Shown: positions 43,440 through 52,434 of the stretch, piece after piece
How positions within the stretch are numbered: position 1 is the stretch's first letter
Layout: each line of letters starts with the position of its first letter
Assembly (NCBI GenBank): GCA_038213375.1
Contig: JBBQTB010000002.1
Coordinates: forward strand, 1 to 64,000
Reading direction: 5' to 3'
DNA from: JAAUTT01 sp038213375
GTDB taxonomy: Bacteria > Bacteroidota > Bacteroidia > Bacteroidales > JAAUTT01
DNA: 64,000 nt
Program-made: the position numbers and the translations under genes
The notes under the pieces: model-generated
Databases searched by the model: none
What the model was told of the DNA's origin: nothing
The model's input: the letters and a program-made list of their open reading frames with translations, nothing else

Positions 43440-44520
43440 AACAAACAACAGGGTAATGATCAGATAGTTCTATTTTTGGGCTTCTATAATTCGATGAGCT
43501 TAGATTTTTATCATGCAAAATATAATCGATACGGAATGACGGAAATTTTCCGAGATATGTATTGCCAAAGCCTGAACCTGATTCCATAAAGGCATCAACC
43601 AGATTTTTTTGAATCTTTTGGTAGGTGTACGATACCGGAGAATCATTAAAATCGCCACAAACTATTACCGGAAAAGGTGAACTTTTAATATGGGCTGCAA
43701 TTTTATCGGCCTGCTGAGCGCGCTTAACGAAAGCTTGTTTTAACCGATAAGTAATGTCAAGAAATCCAATGAAATTGCGGGAGTCGTATTTTAACTTTAA
43801 AGTGTCGATAAAGTCGTAGTCCTGTTTCAGAAATCGCACACTTTGTAAATGATTGTTGTAAACTCTAATGGTGTCATTACCAATTCTTAAATCACTATAA
43901 ATACAAGCGTTGTAGGTGTTGTCAAACTGAATTTCTCCTTTCGAAATGATTGGATATCTGCTTAACGTGGCTATTCCAAAGTTTGAAGCACCTTTCTTAC
44001 TGAACGTATATTTAATATGTCTGTATTTGTTTTTAGGCAGGTTCTTAAATATTTCGGCTTCGGAGTATGTACCTTTTTCGCGGGTGTAAAACTCTTGAAA
44101 GCAAATAATATCCGGTGCTTCCTTTTCGGTAAATTTGATAATTTCGTACCCGCCTCTATTATTAGGTGTCCAATTATAAAGATTAAACAGCCTTACATTA
44201 AAGCTCAGAATTTTGAAGGAAGTATGAATATTAGTTTGTTTTTTGTGATTCCAGGGAGTATGTATCTGGATAATGCGGATAAAAAAGGTATAACCCAAAG
44301 CAATCGCCAGAAAAGAGAGAAAAAATTGCTTTTTCCATTTTATGGCCCACAAAACCGCAAATACTATGTTAGTAATTAATAGAAACGGATAGGCCAGTCC
44401 TAAAAATGCTACTGGCCAAAAAAACTGCGGAGTGATAAAAACCGAAAGGCATGAGAGCAAAAGTAGAAAGGCTGCAACAATATTGATTCGAAATACTATT
44501 TTAGTTAAAAATGTTCTCAA
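43423..44520 (-). CDS. membrane-anchored endonuclease/exonuclease/phosphatase (EEP) protein
   Basis: The 365-residue protein has three N-terminal membrane helices (to about residue 85) and then an EEP domain: SFNVRLFN, ICFQEFY (metal Glu), VYNNHLQS, CGDFNDSP and LSDHYPVVC. The substrate may be a nucleic acid or a phosphoester; the fold is broad. It lies 3 bases after the second rhomboid gene and ends the mutL-rhomboid-rhomboid-EEP string that recurs in Bacteroidota. Confidence 0.85.
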   Translation of the reverse strand: MRTFLTKIVFRINIVAAFLLLLSCLSVFITPQFFWPVAFLGLAYPFLLITNIVFAVLWAIKWKKQFFLSFLAIALGYTFFIRIIQIHTPWNHKKQTNIHTSFKILSFNVRLFNLYNWTPNNRGGYEIIKFTEKEAPDIICFQEFYTREKGTYSEAEIFKNLPKNKYRHIKYTFSKKGASNFGIATLSRYPIISKGEIQFDNTYNACIYSDLRIGNDTIRVYNNHLQSVRFLKQDYDFIDTLKLKYDSRNFIGFLDITYRLKQAFVKRAQQADKIAAHIKSSPFPVIVCGDFNDSPVSYTYQKIQKNLVDAFMESGSGFGNTYLGKFPSFRIDYILHDKNLSSSNYRSPKIELSDHYPVVCFISTK

Positions 44521-44523
44521 TCA

Positions 44524-45411
44524 TTAATTGGTTTTATTACTCACTTTAAAAAGGGTTTCTTTCTCTTCTTTGGAAAGGCTTTCGTATCCACCTTTGGATA
44601 TTTTATCGAGAATCCGATCCACTTCTTTCTGATTTATTAACTTTTGTTTTTTGTATTCCAGATCGTTTGTCGGCGGACGTTTATAGGTTACTTTTAGTTT
44701 TTTTCGTTTAAAAAGAGAATAGACAGAATCGAGGAATCCGCTAAATCCTCTTGTTAGTTCTCGTCCTCTCATAAATTGTTTTGCCCAAACGTAACCAAAA
44801 AATGCTCCTCCAAGGTGAGCGATATTTCCGCCCGGATTGTCCGATGCAATTAATATGGCAAACAGTGCAATAGAGAAAATAGCAATGTAAATGAGTTTTA
44901 CCTCGCCAATGAATACCATATATAGCTTAAAGTTTGGAGCATAAATAGCGGCGGCAGTCATAATAGCAATAATGGAGGCCGATGCTCCCATTAAAATGGC
45001 AGGATGAAATGTGGCCGGAAAAATATTGTAAAGTGCAAAATAGAGAAGACCACCGGCAACTCCTCCAATAAGGTATACACTTACGAGTTTCTTTTCATCA
45101 AAGTACATTAAAAATATCTTGCCAAACCAATACAAATTGAGCATGTTGAATAGAAAATGTAATACCTCTTCATGATAAAACATGTACGTTATCAGCGTCC
45201 ATGGTTTGAATAGCAAAGCAACCGATGATGACGGCATCGCCATCCATTCTGAAATTGGAAATAAAGCAGTTCTGTCAGTAAAAAAATAAAAAAGGAATAC
45301 AATTTTGAAAAGCACAAAAATTGCACTGTTTATAAAGATCAGTTTGATAAGCGAATTGCCGTTTTTATAAGTGTCCTTTATTTCGTCGATTATTCCAGCC
45401 ATTGATGACAA
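44524..45411 (-). CDS. rhomboid family intramembrane serine protease
   Basis: The 295-residue protein has six or so membrane helices with HFLFNMLNLYWFG (TM2 His/Asn), the catalytic Ser in MGASASIIAI, and His in NIAHLGGAFFGYVW. The C-terminal 70 residues form a cytoplasmic helical tail (QKEVDRILDKISKGGYESLS) found in Bacteroidota rhomboids. It lies 19 bases after the other rhomboid gene. Confidence 0.9.
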   Translation of the reverse strand: MSSMAGIIDEIKDTYKNGNSLIKLIFINSAIFVLFKIVFLFYFFTDRTALFPISEWMAMPSSSVALLFKPWTLITYMFYHEEVLHFLFNMLNLYWFGKIFLMYFDEKKLVSVYLIGGVAGGLLYFALYNIFPATFHPAILMGASASIIAIMTAAAIYAPNFKLYMVFIGEVKLIYIAIFSIALFAILIASDNPGGNIAHLGGAFFGYVWAKQFMRGRELTRGFSGFLDSVYSLFKRKKLKVTYKRPPTNDLEYKKQKLINQKEVDRILDKISKGGYESLSKEEKETLFKVSNKTN

Positions 45412-45430
45412 CTTTTTTATGGGTCTAAAA

Positions 45431-46252
45431 TTAAAAAAAATCCGTTCTTTTTGTGTTCCAATATTTAATTAAGATGAAACCAAAAAGCATTCCTCCTAAA
45501 TGGGCAAAGTGAGCAATGTTACTGCCCGGTTGAGTGATTCCGAGATATAATTCAAGTGAACCGTATCCAATAACAATCCATTTTGCTTTAATAGGAATGG
45601 GAGGAAATAGCAGCATGAGTTCGGTATTCGGAAACAACATGCCAAAGGCCAGTAAAACGCCGTAAACTGCACCGGAAGCACCCACTGTTGGTATGTTCAC
45701 AAGGTATGTGAAATATTCTCTCAAAGCTAGCATCGCCTGAGCTGCATAAGCACTATTGGTAGGATCAACGCTCCAGCTATCGATTAAACCCGCGCTGGCA
45801 GCCTGTGCAAAATCAAAATGTTTTTTTACGATGGATGCAAATAATTCGGGTGACGGTGAATTTGCAAAAGCACGAATAACAGTTTCAACGTGAGAAATTT
45901 GCAGGTACATTACAAACAAATGCAATGCAGCTGCACCCAAACCGGTAACCATATAATAAAAGAAAAAACGTTTGCTTCCCCAAACATTTTCGAGAATTTT
46001 TCCAAACATCCATAAAGCAAACATATTGAAAAAAATATGTGTCAATCCACCATGCATAAACATGTGTGTAATGAGCTGATAAGGCCTGAAATTTGGCGAT
46101 CCAACATAAAACAAACCTAACTTCTCAGTAAGGTCGTAACTGAAACGTGCGTTCAATGCCCAAGTGGCAACAAGCAAAACAACGTTGATCAATATCAAAT
46201 TTTTAACTACTGGAGGGGTAGTCCCGTACCTGTTAAATCCCACACTATACAT
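45431..46252 (-). CDS. rhomboid family intramembrane serine protease
   Basis: The 273-residue protein shows HMFMHGGLTHIFFNMFALWMFG, the catalytic Ser in VGASGAVYGVL, and the His in NIAHFAHLGGMLFGF, all expected for an active rhomboid. An extra loop of about 60 residues (around 125-185) lies between the second helices and the active Ser. It follows mutL after 22 bases and is a paralogue of the downstream gene. Confidence 0.92.
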   Translation of the reverse strand: MYSVGFNRYGTTPPVVKNLILINVVLLVATWALNARFSYDLTEKLGLFYVGSPNFRPYQLITHMFMHGGLTHIFFNMFALWMFGKILENVWGSKRFFFYYMVTGLGAAALHLFVMYLQISHVETVIRAFANSPSPELFASIVKKHFDFAQAASAGLIDSWSVDPTNSAYAAQAMLALREYFTYLVNIPTVGASGAVYGVLLAFGMLFPNTELMLLFPPIPIKAKWIVIGYGSLELYLGITQPGSNIAHFAHLGGMLFGFILIKYWNTKRTDFF

Positions 46253-46274
46253 GCGATAAAATATTCAGTTTATA

Positions 46275-48110
46275 TTAAAATCGTTTTTCAATTTCATCAA
46301 GAGTTAAAATACTGATGATGTTTTTGCCCGATGGTGAATAGTTCGGCTTTTCACAAGCAAACAAATGGTCAACAAGATCTCTCATTTCCTGATGAGAAAG
46401 TGTTTTCCCATAAGCAATTGCTGAGGCCTGGGCCATCTCCCGGGCTATCTTTTCTTTTCGTTCGGTTTCTATATCCAGCGTTTCGTTCAGAAAGGCCGAG
46501 ATCATATTTTCTAATAAGCTCACCGGGTTTGATGATGCCAGGTCCGCAGGGTAACCATTTATTTGAACCCTTGTTTCTCCCGTAAATTCAATATCGAATC
46601 CGAGGGCACGAATATCGTTAAAAATTTCCATTAAACAACTTGCGGCGGCGGGACTAAGCTCCAGTATTTCGGGGAAAAGGCTGCGTTGCACTATGCCACG
46701 ATTGTTGCTGATTAATTGAAGGTATCGTTCGAATAAAATCCGCTCATGTGCGCGTTTCTGATCAATAAGCATCAGACCTGATTTCACCTGAGTTAGAATG
46801 TATTTGTTTTTAAGTTGAAATGTGCTGATGATGCGATCTTCAGAAGTTGGAGCATCAGTCTCATTAGTCGATTCGGTTGGTTTCCATGGGTTGGGTGATC
46901 CTTGATTAGATTCTAACCCTGTATACAAATGCTCCCAGTTTTTAAGGGTATCTTTTTCGCGATCGAACGAAGGATAAGAGTACCGTCTTTGATCCGTTTC
47001 TGTTTCAAAAGGATTGAAGTTAGGGTTAATGTCGATGGTTGGGGCTGAATAATCTTCGCCAATTCGCAGCGTGGGGATGCTGATTGACGTGTCCATATCA
47101 AAATCGATTGTTGGAACAATGTTAAATTTTCCCAACGCTTCCTTTATTGATGCCAGTAATATCTGATAAATGCTTTGCTCGTCTTCAAATTTCACCTCTG
47201 TTTTTGTTGGGTGAATATTGATGTCGATGGCTTCGGGGTTGATTTCAAAATAGATGAAATACGTTGGCACTGCGTCGGAAGGAAGCAATTGCTGGTAAGC
47301 TTTCATAACTGCTTTGTGAAGCCATGAATGTCTGATAAACCGCTGGTTTACAAAGAAAAATTGTTCTCCAAAGGTTTTTTTTGCTGATTCGGGTTTTCCA
47401 ATCAGACCCGAGATTTTTACTATGGATGTGTCAGCATTGATGGGAACCAGGTATTGGTTCATGTTCTTGCCAAAAACATTACAAATGCGTTGTCTGAAAT
47501 TGCTGAAAGGCAGTTTGTAAAGTTCTACATTATTATGATGTAATGCCAATTCAATTTCGGGATGCGTAAGGGCAATCCGCTGAAATTCATTTATTATGTG
47601 GCGTATTTCGGTAGTGTCGGCTTTCAGAAATTTTCGGCGGGCAGGCGTATTGTAAAATAAATTACGCACTAAAAAATTGCTTCCATTAGCACAATTCACC
47701 GGTTCCTGGGTGTCGAAATGACTTGCAGAAATGTCGATACATGTTCCCAGTTCATCTTCAACTCTTTTGGAGCGAAGTTTAACTTCCGCAATAGCTGCTA
47801 TAGATGCCAGCGCTTCACCCCGAAAGCCCAGGGTGCGTATGGAAAATAAATCTTTGGCATCGCGTATTTTCGATGTGGCGTGACGCTCAAAAGCCATACG
47901 GGCATCTGTTGCCGACATGCCACATCCGTTGTCTACAATCTGAATCGAAGTTTTACCGGCATCCTTAATTAAAATACTGATGGATGATCCTCCGGCATCC
48001 ACGGCATTTTCAACCAATTCCTTTACCACCGAAGCCGGCCTTTGAATGACTTCGCCGGCTGCAATCTGGTTGGCTACCGCATCGGGCAATAGTTTAATAA
48101 TGTCGGCCAT
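46275..48110 (-). CDS. mutL: DNA mismatch repair protein MutL
   Basis: The 611-residue GHKL ATPase has IKLLPDAVANQIAAGEVI, ELVENAVDAG, DNGCGM, TLGFRGEAL and NPTKTEVKF-like IHPTKTEVKF. The C-terminal dimerisation domain shows DQKRAHERILFE where endonuclease-type MutL has D-Q-H-A-x-x-E, and PNYSPSGKN where they have C-P-H-G-R. Those metal-binding changes suggest no nicking activity, by comparison. It couples MutS recognition to repair. It heads an operon with two rhomboids and an EEP protein. Confidence 0.96.
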   Translation of the reverse strand: MADIIKLLPDAVANQIAAGEVIQRPASVVKELVENAVDAGGSSISILIKDAGKTSIQIVDNGCGMSATDARMAFERHATSKIRDAKDLFSIRTLGFRGEALASIAAIAEVKLRSKRVEDELGTCIDISASHFDTQEPVNCANGSNFLVRNLFYNTPARRKFLKADTTEIRHIINEFQRIALTHPEIELALHHNNVELYKLPFSNFRQRICNVFGKNMNQYLVPINADTSIVKISGLIGKPESAKKTFGEQFFFVNQRFIRHSWLHKAVMKAYQQLLPSDAVPTYFIYFEINPEAIDINIHPTKTEVKFEDEQSIYQILLASIKEALGKFNIVPTIDFDMDTSISIPTLRIGEDYSAPTIDINPNFNPFETETDQRRYSYPSFDREKDTLKNWEHLYTGLESNQGSPNPWKPTESTNETDAPTSEDRIISTFQLKNKYILTQVKSGLMLIDQKRAHERILFERYLQLISNNRGIVQRSLFPEILELSPAAASCLMEIFNDIRALGFDIEFTGETRVQINGYPADLASSNPVSLLENMISAFLNETLDIETERKEKIAREMAQASAIAYGKTLSHQEMRDLVDHLFACEKPNYSPSGKNIISILTLDEIEKRF

Positions 48111-48143
48111 TGAAGGTAAACTTGCGTTAGGTTTTTACGTCTG

Positions 48144-48151
48144 CAAAGGTA
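48144..48151 (-). promoter_or_regulatory. -7 element for mutL
   Basis: TACCTTTG on the minus strand fits TAnnTTTG and lies 33 bases before the mutL start. No TTTG is seen at the -33 distance, so this is half a promoter. Confidence 0.4.
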
Positions 48152-48284
48152 ACAAAATAATAAAAACGAAGTTTTAATAAAAATCGTACCATCTTACAAC
48201 TGTACATAACAAAACTTAACCTAAATTTGTTAAACTTCTAAGTGAGTATAGTATCAGGAATTAATAACCTTAAATTTTTCGGTC

Positions 48285-48722
48285 ATGATTAAAGTGAAAG
48301 ATATCCTTGATAAGAAAGGTCATCAGTTTTGGTTTATTTCACCGGACAATACCGTGTTTGAAGCATTGGAAATGATGGCCGCAAAGGATGTCGGAGCAGT
48401 AATGGTAGTTGATCAAAACAAGCTTGTGGGTATGTTCTCAGAGCGCGATTATTCACGAAAAATCGTTCTTCATGGGCTAACCTCAAAAAATTCGCGAGTG
48501 GGCGATTTCATGAGCAAAGAAGTGATTGGTGTGCATCCCGAATCAACCATCGACGATTGCATGGCATTGATGACCAGCAAGCGAATCCGTCATCTTCCCG
48601 TTCTTGAACAAGATACTATAATGGGCTTAATATCAATTGGCGACCTCGTTAATTCCATCATTCAAGATCAACATATCATCATTAAAGACCTTGAGAATTA
48701 TATTTACGGTGGAAGGTTTTAA
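48285..48722 (+). CDS. CBS-domain pair protein
   Basis: The 145-residue protein consists of two CBS motifs (about 8-65 and 75-130: TVFEALEMMAAKDVGAVMVV, GMFSERDYSRKIV, TIDDCMALMTSKRIRHLPVL, GLISIGDLVNSII). Such pairs bind adenine nucleotides and often sense energy state; in stand-alone proteins the target is unknown. A TAAATTTG box at 48222-48229 may be its -7 element. Confidence 0.85.
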   Translation: MIKVKDILDKKGHQFWFISPDNTVFEALEMMAAKDVGAVMVVDQNKLVGMFSERDYSRKIVLHGLTSKNSRVGDFMSKEVIGVHPESTIDDCMALMTSKRIRHLPVLEQDTIMGLISIGDLVNSIIQDQHIIIKDLENYIYGGRF

Positions 48723-48778
48723 GCTGCAGGAGGAAACGAGATAAACGGGATCAAAATTGAGAATATTTATATATCCCT

Positions 48779-48984
48779 ATGATAGCAAATACTCCCGAAC
48801 CTCCATATTACGCTGTAATATTTACTTCAATCAGAACCGCAGACGATCATGGTTATTCAGAAATGTCTGATTTAATGGTTGATCTGGCATCGGCACTGGG
48901 GGTTTTTTAGGAGTGGAATCTGCCCGAAATGAGGTAGGTATTACCGTTTCGTACTGGCGTGATTTATCTTCCAATAAAGAAATC
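48779..48984 (+). pseudogene. antibiotic biosynthesis monooxygenase-like gene, frameshifted and truncated
   Basis: The ATG frame reads PPYYAVIFTSIRTADDHGY and MSDLMVDLASA, then a stop. Another frame continues FLGVESARNEVGITVSYWRD, the ABM-family strand and the S-Y-W-x-D/S signature. The normal middle and last third are missing; the reading runs into a terminator hairpin. Intact relatives are small ABM-fold proteins of about 100 residues. A frameshift within the G/T-rich run near 48897-48909 explains the break. Confidence 0.65.
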
Positions 48985-49016
48985 CCGTACCGGAATATTC
49001 GATACGGGATTTTAAA
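48984..49016. terminator. bidirectional terminator before the GH2 gene end
   Basis: AAATCCCGTA and TACGGGATTT form a 10-bp stem with a loop of about 13 bases, with short A/T flanks. It lies 19 bases beyond the 49035 stop (minus) and right after the monooxygenase remnant (plus). Confidence 0.6.
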
Positions 49017-49034
49017 TGTACATGCAAATATCAA

Positions 49035-51464
49035 TTACTTCGAATCAATTTCCACAGTTGCAGATTCCAAACCTTGGGATGTTGCAGTAAGTTTTATTTT
49101 TCCTGCTTTTGCTGAACTCTGAACCACTGCAAGGCATAAACCGTTGAATGCTTTTCGGTAGTCGGCTTTAAATGGTTCGTGACTAATTGGGCTTCCGTTG
49201 TCCACAGCTATAATCTTGCCTTCACCTTCTACATTGAATTTTACCATGTTATCGGCACGGGGAACCATATTCCCGTCTTTGTCAAGGATGGTCACTTTTA
49301 CAAACGAAAGATCGTCGGCATCAGCTTTAATTTGGCTGCGGTCTGCTGATAGAATTATTTTGGCTGCTTTACCAGCGGTTTTAATTTCCTGCGAAAGAAT
49401 TTCTTTGCCTCCTGTTCTTCCAACTGCTTTCAATGTGCCGGGAGCGTATGCAATTCGCCACATCAGATGAAGATCGTTAACACTTTTTATTTTTGTTCCC
49501 AGCGATTTTCCATTCAGAAATAATTCCACTTCTTCGCAGTTGGAATATGCCCAAACATCAATATTTTTACCTTCTTTACCTTCCCAGTTCCAATGTGGGA
49601 AAATGTGCAAAACCGGTTTTGAAGTCCATTCACTTTGGTACATGTAAAAAGCATCTTTTGGAAAACCTGCCAGATCGATAATACCAAAGTACGAACTTTT
49701 GGCTGGCCATGGATAAGGAGTGGGTTCACCAAGGTAATCGAATCCGGTCCAGATAAACATCCCGGTAAGGAATGGATATTTCTTTATTTCTCTCCACGTT
49801 TCTTCGTGTGTTGAGCCCCAAGGTGCTGAGCAATTGTCATAAGCTGAGCACGACAAATCGGAATTGCCGGTGTTGAACGGAATGTGCCAACTAACGGGCC
49901 AGCGGCGGATACTATCCGAAGGCATGTCATAGCTACCACGTGTTTGTAATGCCGAGGTAGTTTCTGAGCCAATGAATGTTTGCCCCTTAAAGTTTTCGGG
50001 GAAGTTCGCATATATTTTTTGATTGTAGTTAATCCCTGTTAAATCCAGAGCGCCGGATTTGATGATAATATTGTTAGTATCAGCATTGTTACAAGCTGAA
50101 GTAATAGGGCGCGTTTTATCCAGATTTTTAACGATCGCACTTAATTCCTTTGCTATCGAATCTCCTGAATGATTCCCTTGTTCAGGTATCTCATTTCCAA
50201 TACTCCACATAAATACCGAGGGATGGTTGCGGTCGCGAAGAACAAGATCTTCCAAATCGCGTTTGTGCCATTGATCCCAATTGAGATGATAATCGAATGG
50301 TGTCTTTTGCATTTTCCACATGTCAAAAGCTTCGTCCATTACTATGAAACCCATTTTATCGCAAAGGTCGAGTAGTTCTGGTGCCGGAGGATTGTGTGAA
50401 GTGCGTATTCCATTGCATCCCATATTTTTCAATATTTCGAGTTGGCGTTCCAATGCACGAACATTGATGGCTGCTCCAAGACATCCCAGGTCGTGATGAT
50501 CGCAAACACCAAGAATCTTTATTTGTTTTCCATTCAACGAAAAGCCTTTTTCGCGATCGAATTTAAAATCTCGAATCCCAATGGAAGTCTCATAATTATC
50601 AGTAATATTTTCATTACATTCTACCTGCGAAACAACTTTATACAGGTAAGGTTTTTCAATGTTCCACAGGGTTGGATTCGCAACTTCCATATCCTGAGAA
50701 AGTTCAGTTACAGAATCCTTAAGAACTGATCCCTTGCTGGATGTGGTGGATACTTCTTTTCCCTCTGTATTATAAATGAATGTTTTAAGTGTAAATTCCT
50801 GATCTGCTTTCTGGTTGTTGCGAATTCTGGTGGCAATATGCACTTTGGCCGATTTTTCTGTAATTTCGGGAGTTGTTACATAAGTTCCCCAGTGATCAAC
50901 AAACACCCTGTTTGTGATAACCAACCATACATTCCTGTAGATACCTGATCCTGAATACCAGCGGGAGTTTGGTTGTTTTGAATTGTCGACCTTCACTGAA
51001 AGTACGTTTTTCTTTGATCCATAATTCAGAAAAGAAGTTAGTTCATAGCGGAAGGATGAATATCCATAAGGACGAACACCAAGGTAATGCCCGTTAATCC
51101 AAACTTCACCATAACGATAAACGCCGTCAAAGTCCACGAATACTGACTTTCCCTTTTCGGCATCAGACATTGTAAATTCTTTTCGATACCAGCCTATACC
51201 ACCTGGTAGTGCACCACCGCCTGGAGTGGCAGGGTTTTTTTCGCTGAATTCGCCTTCCACACTCCAATCGTGCGGGAGGTTTAGTGAGCGCCAGTTTGAA
51301 TCGTCAAACAACGGGTCCTTAGCATTGGGTGCATCGCCTAAGTTAAATTTCCAATCTTTGGAGAAATTGGAAATGGTTCGCGATTTCTGGGTCTGGCAAG
51401 ATTGGAGTCCTGTCAGCAACATAACAGTTACTAGAATAATAATTAGTTTGGGCAATTTTTTCAT
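49035..51464 (-). CDS. GH2 beta-galactosidase-like lipoprotein
   Basis: An 809-residue exported protein with a lipoprotein signal (MLLTGLQSCQ). The sugar-binding domain (about 30-180) has LNLPHDWSVEG, GIGWYRKEF and the SRWYSGSGIYRNVWL motif. A GH2 Ig-like domain is followed by the TIM barrel with acid/base Glu in MWSIGNEIPEQ and nucleophile Glu in FIGSETTSA. The C-terminus has DUF4982-like and further Ig-like domains. It likely hydrolyses beta-galactosides or related glycans at the cell surface; substrate not assignable. No SusC/SusD genes are adjacent, so it is not in a typical polysaccharide locus. Confidence 0.88.
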   Translation of the reverse strand: MKKLPKLIIILVTVMLLTGLQSCQTQKSRTISNFSKDWKFNLGDAPNAKDPLFDDSNWRSLNLPHDWSVEGEFSEKNPATPGGGALPGGIGWYRKEFTMSDAEKGKSVFVDFDGVYRYGEVWINGHYLGVRPYGYSSFRYELTSFLNYGSKKNVLSVKVDNSKQPNSRWYSGSGIYRNVWLVITNRVFVDHWGTYVTTPEITEKSAKVHIATRIRNNQKADQEFTLKTFIYNTEGKEVSTTSSKGSVLKDSVTELSQDMEVANPTLWNIEKPYLYKVVSQVECNENITDNYETSIGIRDFKFDREKGFSLNGKQIKILGVCDHHDLGCLGAAINVRALERQLEILKNMGCNGIRTSHNPPAPELLDLCDKMGFIVMDEAFDMWKMQKTPFDYHLNWDQWHKRDLEDLVLRDRNHPSVFMWSIGNEIPEQGNHSGDSIAKELSAIVKNLDKTRPITSACNNADTNNIIIKSGALDLTGINYNQKIYANFPENFKGQTFIGSETTSALQTRGSYDMPSDSIRRWPVSWHIPFNTGNSDLSCSAYDNCSAPWGSTHEETWREIKKYPFLTGMFIWTGFDYLGEPTPYPWPAKSSYFGIIDLAGFPKDAFYMYQSEWTSKPVLHIFPHWNWEGKEGKNIDVWAYSNCEEVELFLNGKSLGTKIKSVNDLHLMWRIAYAPGTLKAVGRTGGKEILSQEIKTAGKAAKIILSADRSQIKADADDLSFVKVTILDKDGNMVPRADNMVKFNVEGEGKIIAVDNGSPISHEPFKADYRKAFNGLCLAVVQSSAKAGKIKLTATSQGLESATVEIDSK

Positions 51465-51556
51465 ACGTATTTTATTTAGTTACTTTGATTTAAAACATCG
51501 AATAAAGATAGGTAAAAACTTTTTTGCCAGAAAAATTTCTTTTCCGGCAGAATCTG

Positions 51557-52420
51557 TCAATAAGGCCAATAAGACGGACCACACTCAATAAACGATATCG
51601 GTATATTAGTTATAAACTGTTTAAGCCAATCGACGCAAAAGTCCATGCCTGCTTCCTCCGATGGAATATGTCCGATAAAAACAATAGCTTTATTTTTCCC
51701 CTGAAGAACAGCGTCGCGCGCATATTCATAGGTTTCCCATTGTGGCGATTCTCCTGCAATTACAACATCCACGTTTCTATCAGCCAACAAACGCAGATGA
51801 TAAGCACTGCCTGGTGCGCCTGCTGCAAACCTTACATTAGTTACTTTCAGGTCAGGGTTTCCAATCACTGAAAAAGTGGTTTTAGGAAAGGTCTGTTTCA
51901 AATTTTCAAGAAGTCCTTTCAGGGTGGTTACTGGGAATGTAAACTGGTCGGGATGGTTATCTACTACATATCCCCTCCAACCTAGTTTGCGAACCATTCC
52001 CGACAGTATTGCATCCGGATGAATACTGTGAATGTAATCGTGAAACCGCCATACAACCAGTTTGTTCTCGTTAATAAAACGTTTCTTTTCCTGAAATACA
52101 AGGTCGTTTTGTAATTGTTTGGTGTCGTCGAGATGGTTGTAATAAAGCGGTTCGTGCACTATTACGAAGTTACATCCTTTATCAACGGCTTTTTTAAGGA
52201 CATCCATTGTGCCAAACATGCACGTAACTATTCCGGTAACGGGAGTATTAGCATCACCTTCCTTAATAATATCCACAGTGTTTGCAATCGGTGAACTTCC
52301 TGTTCTATCAATGATCAGTTTTATTAACTCGCCGGCAGTTGGCACTTTAGTTTGTGCTGAAAGTATGTTTGAAAAAACACTCAGCAGTAAGATTGAGAAG
52401 AATGTTGATAAGGTTTTCAT
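51557..52420 (-). CDS. exported Nif3-like dinuclear metal protein
   Basis: After a signal peptide (TFFSILLLSVFSNILSA, to about residue 22) the protein has the Nif3/DUF34 fold: GIVTCMFGTMDVLKKA, FVIVHEPLYYNHLDDT (His-Glu ligands), FHDYIHSIHPD (His ligands), AAGAPGSAYHLRLL, IAGESPQWETYEYA and FIGHIPSEEAGM. Nif3 proteins bind two metal ions; the reaction is not settled. A secreted version is unusual. It sits 14 bases after the EEP gene and upstream of the GH2 gene, all three exported. Confidence 0.8.
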   Translation of the reverse strand: MKTLSTFFSILLLSVFSNILSAQTKVPTAGELIKLIIDRTGSSPIANTVDIIKEGDANTPVTGIVTCMFGTMDVLKKAVDKGCNFVIVHEPLYYNHLDDTKQLQNDLVFQEKKRFINENKLVVWRFHDYIHSIHPDAILSGMVRKLGWRGYVVDNHPDQFTFPVTTLKGLLENLKQTFPKTTFSVIGNPDLKVTNVRFAAGAPGSAYHLRLLADRNVDVVIAGESPQWETYEYARDAVLQGKNKAIVFIGHIPSEEAGMDFCVDWLKQFITNIPISFIECGPSYWPY

Positions 52421-52434
52421 AATTATTTCTGTGT

